NCBI GenBank assembly: GCA_029168955.1
Contig: JAPDOI010001814.1
Location: 1 to 64,000 of the forward strand
DNA length: 64,000 bases
DNA from: Aplectana chamaeleonis
Lineage: Eukaryota > Nematoda > Chromadorea > Rhabditida > Cosmocercidae
Direction: 5' to 3'
The first letter of the stretch is position 1; each line of letters opens with the position of its first letter. The position numbers and the translations under genes were made by a program. This document shows positions 54,673 through 64,000 of this stretch, one piece after another. The notes under the pieces were generated by a model, which saw only the letters and a program-made list of their open reading frames with translations, was not told the origin of the DNA and made no database searches.

Positions 54673-57600
54673 CTGAAAAAAGAAGTCTGGAACGAAATCG
54701 GAAAGAACAAAAATGTTGTGAATATTCTCCATAATTCTTGCTAAGGTCGTGTGCATACCACGCCGATGAAAAAAGGGAGCCATCATTATGGGCGAGGGGG
54801 AGTGCGTAGGCGTCCTTAACGGGTATTCTTTCTGAATTTCCGCCGTTGGCTCTCACCTTCTTGGCGGGGCCAGAGTTGTGAAGCTGAAGTTGGTAAAGAC
54901 CCAACCACTAATTGCTGACTATCCAGAAAGGGAACTTTTGGGTTGAGTCGCCGGATGTCTTGTCGCTTTTCGTGAACGAATGGCCATGGATAAGGTGAGT
55001 GACAACATAATGATTTATTTATTTATACGCCCTCAACGGACGCTCCAGTCAAGACAATAAAAAAACCTAACAGTGAGTAGCTGAAGTCGATGAGAAACAC
55101 GAAAGAAAAAAACAAAAACCAGAAAACACCAGCAAAAAAAACCCATGGCCACACGGATTCGCCCTCAATCCCTAGTTAAAGTTCGCAGTACGTCAGCGTA
55201 ATCTGCCTCAGTGAGCTACCATGTGATAAATCGTAATGCATAGTCATCCAAGGGGGAGTTCTGGCCATGTGAGCCAGCTATGACACATGAAATATTTGCC
55301 GGAACTTCGGAAAATGGGTTTACTGGCGCCCCACATGGGACCGGCAAGTTCGTAATAATTAAAGATTTCAAGGTCGTATAAGAATCCTTTCACCCGACGT
55401 TTTGAACCTTAACTAGAAATGGGTGGAACTTTGGTAAGAAAAAAAAACAGGAAAAGTAATCCAGAAAGCAGATTCGAAGAGTAGATCACATCAAAACAAT
55501 CAGACTTGCGAGGTTATGAAACATATGTCATATCTTTAAGAAGGTATGAGTGGTGATTGTCATTGATCCAGACCCAGGTCCTCTAGCCGTTCGAAAGATT
55601 TATCTGTCAGAACCCGTTCCAGCTTGAACTGTTTCCTGATAGTGAAGGTTAGCCCACATCGAATAGAAACACACGTGACGTAATTTGAAGTCAGGTACTA
55701 CATATATGATGAAGAGTACCCTATAAAAAAACATTGGAGACTACTAACCTAACAACGTTGAGCTGCCAGCTTGCAGCACAGGCCATGCTATAGCACCTAG
55801 AGCGTCTCGGATACGGTCGTTCGGATCACTGCATTCTGACCGATAGATACGATATCCAACATGAGTTGCAAAATCAATACATTGCCCAATAGACATCTGA
55901 AATTATCGAGAAATCAGGATAGGTCGTGCATTGTCTCCTCTGGAAAGCTGAATGGATTGGCGTATGTAGTGGAGTGAACGGTCATCCTGAATTATCACTG
56001 ATAAAGGCATCGTTCGCGCAGAAAATCAATTTTCATTTTTCCGGCTCAATTTCATGTTTGAGCCCGGAAGACCACACTGGTAAACTTTGGCGCGTCAAAA
56101 ACGTTGGGCAATGAGGTTGGAAGGCGTCAAAGATGAAGATCCGCCACCAATTCTCACCAGTCATCTAGCACTTTTTCCTAGAATGTTGGCGCGACCGTAA
56201 GACAACATGAAAAATTGGTACGGAACGAAATCCACATGCAGAAAAACTCCGAAAATGACAGTGACGAGGCCTCCGTAAGCAGAAAAAATCCAAAAAGGAT
56301 TTTGGCGCGAAATTCAGATTCGTATTTACATTGTGTTCCGATTGACTTTTCTTTACAAATGAAGGTTTTTCATGGGCGCTTACGACATTTAGGTTCGCTA
56401 GATAGGCCAAGCTACACAAAAACTTGGAAAAATAATATACGGTATTCTGCGCGTACGATGCCTTTAATCATTGTATTTTGTCATAACCGACTGCTCCGTC
56501 CCCTACACTGACCGACCGAATTTTGGAGATGAAAAGTGTGATAATGAACAGTCTACCCTCATGCTTCTTTCCATAATTCAGACACCTTTATGATGGACGC
56601 TGAAGACGAGTGAACCAAGGTCTCCGTTATAGTCGGCCGAAAGACGGGCTGAGCCGTCCTCTTCCAAATGCGAGCTCTCAATTCCTCCGAATAGGCGAGA
56701 TATAGGAAGGAGCCCCACACCCACTGCAAGGAACACGACATCGAAAGCTCAACAATGGCTTGATGAGCGAGGGACTCCAATCAAAAGCTTCGTGCTTTCC
56801 TTCATTCTAAGCCTCTCCGTTCAATTAGGCTTGCCTCCATGATTCTGCTGCGTATGACAGCAAATCATTCTTTCGAAATTCCGGTTCGCAGTTGCGGACA
56901 ACCGCTGTCGCAGCACGCAATACGATAATAATCATGCTGGAACAAAAGTCAATCGTGTCGGGATTATTGGTCCCACTGCGATTACCATCAAGTTGCGTGT
57001 AGCAACAGCGGTAATTTACAGCTGCGTACCGCAGTTTCACTTCGAGAAGAACCGTATGTTATAGAATGATGTACAGTCGGTCCGTATGAGACTGTCCGCC
57101 CACGCGGTCGGCATGCGTGTCAAGCCGCCGTGGCAAATCATTTTCTGACCTTGTATATCGATTGCCAGGAATGTCAGACGAATAGTGAATAATATCCCAC
57201 TCAGCTGTTTGCAGCTGTGGGAAGACTCGTCCTAGAAGTGCCTCCGCGACGGCCACTCAACACGCACGCCGACCGTGTAGGTGGACATACTCATTGGGAC
57301 AGACCTTATGTGGTCCGATTTTGCGTAGTTACCAACGCCATTTACTTTGGCTAGAGAGCACCAAAAATTCCATCCAGGGCGATCCATGGCGATTTTACCC
57401 TTCTAGGTTAGTCGAATTACGTACTTACCCAACATGATGTTTTTTCATGAATTTTCAGACACTTGTCCGTGTGATACAACATATTCTCGGTGGTACTCAA
57501 CAACTTACCAGAATGTTAACTACTGTTGTTGGATCAAGGTCTGCTCCCCATAACGATAGGAAACCTGCAGTTCCTATGTCCATTGATACGAGACTAAATG

Positions 57601-58529
57601 TCACCCAGAATACAATTGATGTTTCCGCAACGAATAGTATACACACTGAAATAAGGAGATCACCAACCGCAAGAGCAGTTTTGCACTTTGTAAAAACAAA
57701 ATTTCTATCACTTATCGCATGTGCCTGAGTGGTCGTAATGTGTCAATATCACGAAAAGGGCGAGGTAGGAGCGAAGTGCTGTGATTGACGATAGCCGGCC
57801 GGTGTAAACTTCAATTACGGTCATTCGCTCCTACCCAGCCATTTTCGCGGTTTGGACAGATTACGGCCACCATCCCGCCGCGTGATGCTGCTCCCTCCAT
57901 CTCCCTCCGCTCTCTCGCTCTATCTAACCTCCGCTCCGCACACGCACGAAAAGAATCCATTGGAATTTCGTTTTCTTGACAGCCTAGAGGCAGTGGCCAC
58001 GACAAAATCATCTTCGAAAACTAAATGGTCAGGACTCCCTGCAATAATCTTATTAAAAAACAGTACGAAGTGTCCTCATATGGCCACGAAGTCAGGCTTC
58101 TCGCTCATCTTTAGGCGTTTTGCTCATTTATCTTCCATCGGTATACATGTTTCTTCTGATCTGAAAAAACTTGCCCACATCAACTTTTTGAAATTTATCT
58201 CGTACCAAAAGTCTTCGGCAATGAAGATTGTTAAAGTTTCACTCTTTGTTCCAAATCTCGTCGAAGATAAAGATTCCTCGCAATACAAGAGATTCAATAT
58301 TTTGACAATTGTCGGTAATTTTGGTCGCCTGTTTCTTGCTCATCCGAGCAGAGCCCTAAGCATCTGTTTTTTTTTGTTTTGGAAAATGTTTTATCGTGGA
58401 AGCTGCATTTAGGTTTTCAATATTACGGTGAGGGAACTGATGAATATCAAGGTATGAAAGAGAACCTGATATTAGTATTAGAATAGCGGTTCCCAGAGAC
58501 TGGAGTGTAGTTGTCTGCAACTCCAACAT
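54476..58529 (-). CDS. Patched-related (PTR) protein, C-terminal 181 residues (4 exons)
   Basis: This is a multi-pass membrane protein of the Patched-related/RND superfamily. In nematodes these proteins act in membrane trafficking and at apical surfaces, and their substrates are mostly unknown. In transcript order the exons are 58529-58466, 57645-57509, 55896-55749 and 54672-54476, with GT..AG introns and matching phases (0/1, 1/0, 0/1, stop). The protein shows several hydrophobic segments, the motif LWGADLDPTTVVNIL, then MSIGQCIDFATH with the RND-type GxxxD (Gly at 55887-55885, Asp at 55875-55873). A last membrane segment around VATGLFHGLLVLPAI is followed by a short charged tail ending SEQNEY. 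The first-found exon begins in phase 0 and is not the start of the gene. The N-terminal two thirds and the large extracellular loops are missing and probably lie right of the window. Which ptr gene this is cannot be told. It is convergent with tra-3. Confidence 0.9.
55015..55230 (-). repeat. CR1-like LINE 3' tail on the minus strand
   Basis: On the minus strand it ends agggcgtataaataaataaa, like the tail at about 38090-38115. It lies in a ptr intron. The remaining ptr intron sequence (55231-55748, 55897-57508 and 57646-58465) has no clear feature apart from the diverged gataatcatgctgg palindrome at 56920-57010. Confidence 0.6.
55749..55896 (-). CDS. ptr exon 3 of those visible
   Basis: The acceptor is aatttcag and the donor is G|gttagt. 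It encodes MSIGQCIDFATHVGYRIYRS and then a stretch ending GAIAWPVLQAGSSTLL. It contains the GxxxD motif typical of RND proton-motive helices and the conserved R-I-R-x-A-L-x-x-I-x-x-P-V-L-Q loop. Confidence 0.95.
57509..57645 (-). CDS. ptr exon 2 of those visible
   Basis: The acceptor is ttatttcag and the donor is CTG|gtaagt. It encodes CILFVAETSIVFWVTFSLVS followed by MDIGTAGFLSLWGADLDPTT and VVNIL, the conserved PTR segment just before the GxxxD helix. Confidence 0.93.
58466..58529 (-). CDS. ptr exon 1 of those visible
   Basis: Read on the minus strand after acceptor aaatttcag, this exon gives MLELQTTTLQSLGTAILILI plus Ser and one base. The donor is G|gttctc. The exon leads into a membrane segment completed by the next exon (VCILFVAETSIVFWV). 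It is short, but the frame and phase fit exactly. Confidence 0.8.
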
Positions 58530-59428
58530 CTGAAATTTATTTATTTAGTGCTCACGAAGGTGTTCTATGCAGATCAATGTAATACATAACGTGGATAAAA
58601 GGCATAAAAACTCTCACGCTCCCACGGGAGCGAGCTCTAGCGCCCTTTCTTGTAATACAGGTGGCTCGTGATGAGCAAAACTCACACGTTGATGGGGAAT
58701 TCCGAGAAGAACAGACCCGAATAGGTCGCTATCGTTTGCTCGAGTGGAGAACGGTGAGTCGTTCATTTCCAAGGGGACGTCTCATCGTTCTTCTCTCGAT
58801 CTATTCGCTACGAAGTACGTTTAAAACAAACAGGTGATTGGGGGCGGAGGGGAGAACAAGGGATGTTCCCTCACGGTAATTTCATTGACCTCCCCGAGCA
58901 TGATGAACGCGAAAATAAAGTCGAGTATGCAAATTTAAGCTTGCGATGAGTAAGCCGGGCGGCGCTGAGTTGAAGCGGGCGTGGAGCGGCAGCGCAGCGT
59001 GCATCAGATTGCCCCCGCCACTTATTCAAGTGATTCTGCTAGCCTGTTGCCCATATTCTTAACATGTTTCGACTTTTTCATCCTCAAAATCGCAAGAATA
59101 CGGGCAGTAGGCTGGCAAAATCTTTTGAATAGCAGTGGCGGGTGCGGATGGCGGTCGAATGGCGCGGCCCTTCGTGTGACAGCGGGACGGCGCGACGTTA
59201 TAGCCAGCCGGACTCTACAGTAATCCACCGCGCCGCCGCAGCGCGGTGAATAGGTGGACGAGTTGTCCCCAGAAGTCTCAGAGACAGCAGGACAACAATT
59301 GGCAAACGTCCAAGCGAACTCTCACTGCTGCTCCTTACACTAACATTCGTCTACTGCCATGTATTCAGCGATATTTCGACTGCTACTTACTATTCACTAC
59401 AAATATTCCGGCTAATAGTGATCAAATA
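58530..59428. other. Upstream ptr region, no recognised exon
   Basis: I looked for the extracellular loop that should precede the 58529 exon and did not find it. The stretch contains no clear terminal repeats. Confidence 0.35.
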
Positions 59429-60091
59429 TACCCTGTCCCAAACGAGATGGCAAGCCTAGAGTCCAAAGAAGCAGCGCGCCGCCCTCTGCGTCTCTGACAT
59501 CATCAGCGGCCCGAAGCACCTGGGTGGTGGCCATCGTGTACCAACACTCCTGCGGAGGCGGGAGAAATGGGGGAGGAGCGAGGTTTCTGATTGGACGCAA
59601 CACGGGCTAGCCCCGGTCCCCGGCTGTTGCGTCCAATCAGGAACCTCGCTCCTCCCCCGTTTCTCCCGCCTCCTCAGGGGTGTTGATACACGATGGCCAC
59701 CACCCGAAGCACCTGGATCGATGTTAAAGTTGTCTGAGACACTATAGAGACGGCAACCAAACAATAAAGGGAAATAATGGCCTCAGACAAGTAAAAACAA
59801 CTCGGTTGTATCGAGTTTACGGTGAAATCGACGGGATAGACGACTCTGCGCGCTGCGACCTGTTATCCATATCCTGAAAAACTTTCCCTGCCACGTGAAG
59901 AACAAAACATGTATCGAGAGTGAATATCACGAGGATTTTGAGAGAAAAGAACGCAAAAAAGCAATGGAGTACGTAAGAAAATGAAGTGAGAAAGTTAAAA
60001 AACGTTCAAAAATACGAAAATGTCAGAGACGCAGAGGGCGGCGAGCTGCTTCTTTGAGCTCTACGCTTGCCATCTCATTTGTGACAGGGTA
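59429..60091. mobile_element. TACCCTGTC inverted-repeat element, host of a nested insertion
   Basis: The ends TACCCTGTCccaaacgagat and its complement atctcatttgtGACAGGGTA are flanked by TA. The arms run about 85 bp and share agaagcagc.cgccgccctctgcgtctctgacat. It is interrupted by the small element at 59522-59705. Confidence 0.82.
59522..59705. mobile_element. 184-bp foldback MITE with 9-bp target duplication
   Basis: The ends GGGTGGTGGCCATCGTGTA and the exact complement have arms of about 75 bp. The target duplication gaagcacct is exact at 59513-59521 and 59706-59714. A 9-bp duplication points to a Mutator-type origin. The centre carries gctagccccggtccccgg. Confidence 0.9.
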
Positions 60092-61159
60092 TACAAATTC
60101 GCCTTCTCTTATTCCGCCCTCCAACGCTCTAGAGCTTTGAATTCAACTTTTTTTAAAGACTCGATTAGGAATCATGATTTTTTTTTGAAAAGGGTCGTTG
60201 TTCTCAGTAAAAGGTTTGGACCAAAGAGCTGAATAAGTGTTCCTGCGTCACTTCAAATTTTTTCCAAGTTTTATAACGGAATGAGCACACGAAGCTGAAA
60301 CGTTTTGTCAGGAAATTAAGAGCTGACGTTTTACTGAAATCTGAAAATTTTCTTCTCACAATCCTTCACGAAACCACCTCTGTCTGACCTCCATATCCAA
60401 CCTTTTCCTTCTTCTTTTACCCCGCTACGTTGCCGGTTGCAAGCTGGAGGATGTTTATTTCACGAATTTCAATTGATCGTGAAACTTTCTTCCTTACGGT
60501 TCGCTCACGGCATTTGTTATCCATTTCTATTTTTTGACTATTTTTCGTAAACAGGGTTAAGCATCCCGTTTAAAAAGGTGTCAGTAGAACTACAGCCCCT
60601 CAATACTTTTTTTATACATAGAAAAAATTCACTCCGAAAGCTCACGCAACCTCCCCCCCCACAAAAAATGTTTCTCCCTGAGTTTTTCCACGAATCGATC
60701 TGAATAGAGAACAGTTTACTTGAAAGCATTAATTTCAAAAAAAAAAACCAATTCCCAGAAGTTGGGCTCCTCAGAAAAGGCTAAGGATTTCGCATTGTTA
60801 TAAAGTGTGAAATTGCTTTTATTAGATTTAGCTTTCAACTTGATATTTTTCGATATTGTGGAATTGTCGATTTGATTTGGCCATTTTGGTATATTCACAT
60901 ACAACGCCATTATGAAGTGTACACTTTCAAGACGTAAATTCTTTAAATTTCCTTGACTACTCGAATTTTTTAAAGTAATTTTTACTTTGAACCTGTCCTT
61001 AACTGGCATAAAATTGGAACCGATCAGAATCTGCGAACGTTAAAAACAGCTAGTATTCTAGCGACCTAGCAACCCATTTTTCAGAGTTACTGACGTGTTG
61101 TGATAATGAAACGTCAAGATGGCAGAAAACAAAGCACAGAACCCTCAGGTAGAAATTAA
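60092..61159. other. No recognised feature
   Basis: The sequence is AT-rich with short open frames on both strands, including an unrecognised 97-residue one on the minus strand at 60716-61009. No domain, terminal repeat or RNA gene is visible. Confidence 0.4.
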
Positions 61160-61558
61160 AGGCAAGGTCCGGTCAAATTTTGACACTACCGAAATTTGGG
61201 TTAAATAGATTGGGCTGGCCTAGCTGAACATCGTCCGAACGTTTCACGAACTCTGAGTCCTTAGTTCTGGAGAAAACAGCCTCAATGTCAGGGATTACGG
61301 TATTCGCAGCATGATCATCATGGCTGGAATGACCAATAATTACACAGCACTTTTGAAGAATGCGTGGCCAACCGCTAAAATATGGACGATGGCCACACTT
61401 TTCTGACTTTTCTGGATCATCGGCTAACGGAAGTGGCTGGAATAACTTGAAGAAGACCGGTTTTTACGCAGTTTTCGCATGTTCCTTGGGACTACCTGTA
61501 GCAAGAGCACCGATTTAACGCGAAATCTCAAAATCGAAATTCTGCCCGGACCCTGCCT
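61160..61558. mobile_element. AGGCAAGG/AGGCAGGG MITE, TTAA target
   Basis: The element runs from AGGCAAGGTCCGGTCAAATT to CGGACCCTGCCT, flanked by TTAA at 61156-61159 and 61559-61562. It shares the first six bases and target with the AGGCAG family, but the next bases (GTCCGG) define a second subfamily. Confidence 0.8.
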
Positions 61559-61978
61559 TTAAAGTATTTGCAAAAGCTTAGACTTATTCTGACCGAAACT
61601 AATCAACTGTAAGCCAAAAACTAGCATAGAATTCCTACGCGGAATCAAGGAAATGGGGCTGTGCCAACTATGGAGAGCCCATCTTCGAAGAGGATTAGAG
61701 AAATCATCAGCCCTCCTACATCGATAACTGATGGGTCACCGTTTGAATCATCTAGTGACGCGCCCATGCCATCAGATGGGCCAGTCCATGCGGGGTCGCA
61801 AGACTGGCCGCAGCGCGATGGCGCGTCGAGTATACGGTAGCGTTCGGTTGGCAATTGCGCGCTCTGTTCGGCTGTCATACGAAGGGCCGCGCCATATGTC
61901 CTACACCCGGCGGGTGCAATCTGACACAAGCTGCGCGGTGGCGCCGCGCCCTCTTCGATTTGGCTCCGCCCGCCTTAT

Positions 61979-62112
61979 GGGTCGTTTATACTTGCGCCGC
62001 CGAGCGGCGCGGCGAAGTGCATTCCTAAAATATCGATCGTGCGGCGCCGCTTGATCAATACAGTAGTATTGCACTTCACCGCGCCGCTCGGCGGCGGAAG
62101 TATAAACGACCC
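61979..62112. mobile_element. Nearly perfect GC-rich palindrome, GGGTCGTTTATACTT ends
   Basis: The ends GGGTCGTTTATACTTgcgccg and its complement, with arms of about 65 bp, cover essentially the whole element. The centre is about atcgatcgtgcggcgccgct. It is the simplest member of a family that fills 62339-63460. Confidence 0.85.
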
Positions 62113-62338
62113 CCTAGTCATCGCAGGCTTGAAGGCAGATGGCCCAGTCTCGTGGTGGTCTCGCACTTCCCAGATTGTGAAAGCGGAGCTGACTCCTAAG
62201 AACTGTGTAGGGTGTCCCTGTCAAGATTTCAGGACAGGTAGAAGCTTCTCTGTAACCTGATATAAGAGTTCATAATTTTTGTCACCAGTTCAACTTTCAG
62301 GGACTCAGCAGAGTGCCATCAGGGCGCGTCGCGACTTA

Positions 62339-63560
62339 GGGATCGTTTATCCTCCCGCCGCCGGGCGGCGCGGCACAGTGCATTCCTGTAAGGGGTCGTT
62401 TACACTTCCGCCGCGGCGCGGCGAGATGCAATACAGCCATATCGATCAAGCGGCGCCGCGAGGCGTTTAGAGTTTTTTCTGCTCGAAATCTTCCAACGGT
62501 GCCGCACGCGGCCGCCGCCTAGGTGCTGCCGCGCCGCCCGAGGAAAGCAGGCAGCCGCTTGCGATCCGCATTGACATAGTATGCTTCTTTTGCTGTTATT
62601 TCATACACATTCTCCATTTTGTTCTTCTGATTTATCTCTAAAATTCCTTCCAAGGTCCTGGGCGTTGTTTAGAGTAGGCTGGGTTGTAGAAAGTTAATTT
62701 TTTTAGATGTTACTTTTGCACAAGAAGGAACAGTGCATTTCTGTAATATTGATCACGCGGCGCGGCACGATCGATGTTGTAGGATTGCGCTTCGCCGTGC
62801 CGCTCGGAAGTATAAACGATGCCTAAGGGGTCGTTTATACTTCCGCCGCGCAGCGGTGCGGCAATGAGTGGGGCGGCGCGGCGGGCCGCGCTGCTTGAAA
62901 ATCGCGCCACCAGGATGTATAATCGGGCTGCGTCGAATTTGCGCGGCGGCGTCGCTGAATGACGTTAAACACAGCGTGGAGTAGCTCTGACATGACACAA
63001 GGCCGATTGTAATGAGTGATTTCTTGTGCAAAAGTAACATCAATAATTTTTCGTACCATAACACGGCACCCGAAGACGGATACAGTCCTCGAAAACGATT
63101 TCTCTTTAGAAAAATGATTTCAAAAGCTAAAAATTTACTTTTCACAACCCAGCCTACTCTAAACAACGTTCAGGACCTTGGAAGGAATTGTAGAAATGAA
63201 TCAGAAGAACAAAATTAAGAATATGTATGAAATAATAGCAAAAGAAGCATACTATGTCAATGCAGATCGCACGCGGCTGCCTGCTTTCCTCGGGCGGCGC
63301 GGCAGCACCTAGGCGGCGGCCGCGTGCGGCACCGCTGGAAGATTTGGAGCAGAAAAACTCTAAACGCCTCGCGGCGCCGCTAGGCGGCGCCGCTTGATCG
63401 ATATGACTGTATTGCATCTTGCCGCGCCGCGCGGCGGCGGAAGTATAAGGGGTCAAATAGAGTCCCGCCGCTGAAAGGAGCGGCGGAGGTAGGGGCGGCG
63501 CGGCGTGCCGCGCCGCACAAGATTTCGCGCCGCAGCCGATCTCCAAATGCTACGAACGGG
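62339..63560. mobile_element. Nested GC-rich inverted-repeat cluster
   Basis: Several ends of the GGGTCGTTTAYACTTCCGCC family occur near 62339, 62396, 62810, 62826 and 63445. A large inverted pair is formed by 62430-62690 and 63160-63430 (acgcggccgccgcctaggtg, caaaagaagcatactatgtc, acccagcctactctaaac and complements). A small member seems to have been split by the larger one. Open frames here are by-products of low-stop GC-rich repeats. Confidence 0.75.
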
Positions 63561-64000
63561 TCGCGGCACACTGGAGCGGCGACGCGCTTTTGCGTACTAC
63601 GTACAGTGCTATGCACCTAACATCCAAATATAGAATAAGCTGAAAGATATATTCAAATTGGCAAAGTAAGAGCGAGATTTAATTTCACTGCGGTCTGAGT
63701 CCTGTTCACAGTTCCACATGAGAAAGCAATATATTAGTTTTTAACAAGGAACAGTTGGTGATCATAGCCACTTCAAAACTAGAGGATTCTCCCCTGAAAA
63801 TAGATTCCGTGACCCTTTAATTTTCTTGTATTAATTTTTAGTCATTTTGCCTTACGTTTTAACTAGACTTGGGACCGAATCGAAAAGTTATTCGAAAAAA
63901 CATTTGAACTATTGGTATATTCGATTTATTCAAGAACCTCAAATTCAATTTATTTTCAATTCGATTCGTTCATGAATTAGGATTTTTAATTTCCTGGCGT
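63561..64000. other. Right edge, with start of another TTCGAAT-type repeat
   Basis: The stretch 63561-63860 has no recognised feature. From about 63870 the words ggaccgaatcgaaaagttat, ttcgatttattc and cattcgattcgttc recall satellite B and the similar edge at 8400-8412 (gattcggtcccaagtctag). A further array probably continues to the right. Confidence 0.45.

Noticed and set aside
54501..54904. Continuous 142-residue frame on the minus strand as a single exon
   Set aside because: The part above 54672 is intron: the acceptor ttttttcag at 54673 joins in phase to the exon at 55749-55896, giving the conserved order, while the upstream part has no PTR similarity.
61645..63616. Arg/Ala-rich open frames
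   Set aside because: They arise from GC-rich palindromic repeats with few stop codons and appear on both strands.

Overview
This is nuclear DNA of a eukaryote, almost certainly a clade V (strongylid, hookworm-like) nematode. The identification rests on short conserved exons with GT..AG introns that rebuild nematode proteins, on RTE, CR1 and Jockey-like LINE remnants, on a mariner, and on a very high load of small inverted-repeat transposons. Nothing prokaryotic is present. Most long open frames are tandem repeats or decayed transposons.

Two real genes can be assembled, and they converge. On the + strand, eleven exons between 10969 and 52367 encode the last 440 residues of a calpain orthologous to Caenorhabditis TRA-3, the sex-determination protease. 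The splice phases fit at every junction, and the frame ends in a stop at 52365-52367. The catalytic His and Asn are present. The N-terminal part with the catalytic Cys must lie left of the window, because nothing in 1-10968 encodes it. On the - strand, four exons from 58529 down to 54476 encode the C-terminal 181 residues of a Patched-related (PTR, RND-type) membrane protein. Its upstream exons were not found and probably lie to the right. About 2.1 kb separates the two stop codons.

The rest is introns and intergenic DNA filled with mobile elements. Positions 1-2090 hold a Jockey/I-like LINE fragment with an internal 567-bp tandem duplication. Positions 2940-6390 hold a longer, decayed LINE with a 2A-like peptide, a PHD-like finger, endonuclease and reverse transcriptase. 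Positions 6390-8400 hold two 42-bp satellites with a TA-flanked inverted-repeat element between them. Positions 13-21 kb hold several MITEs, an RTE fragment split by a hAT-like element, and a PIF/Harbinger-like element. Positions 29-35 kb hold a large palindrome and a CR1 LINE that landed in a TTCG-rich satellite and was itself hit by a foldback element. Positions 40-42 kb hold foldback elements. Positions 42.1-45.5 kb hold a 42-bp satellite with a perfect cAMP-response-element palindrome (TGACGTCA) in nearly every unit, inside the last tra-3 intron. Positions 47-48.2 kb hold a dead mariner. Positions 59-63.6 kb hold nested and GC-rich palindromic elements.

The most notable observations are the roughly 60-copy CRE array with a period of exactly four helical turns inside the tra-3 intron, three unrelated satellites that share the 42-bp period, the 2A-like sequence in a nematode LINE, and several nested insertions whose target-site duplications are readable by eye.
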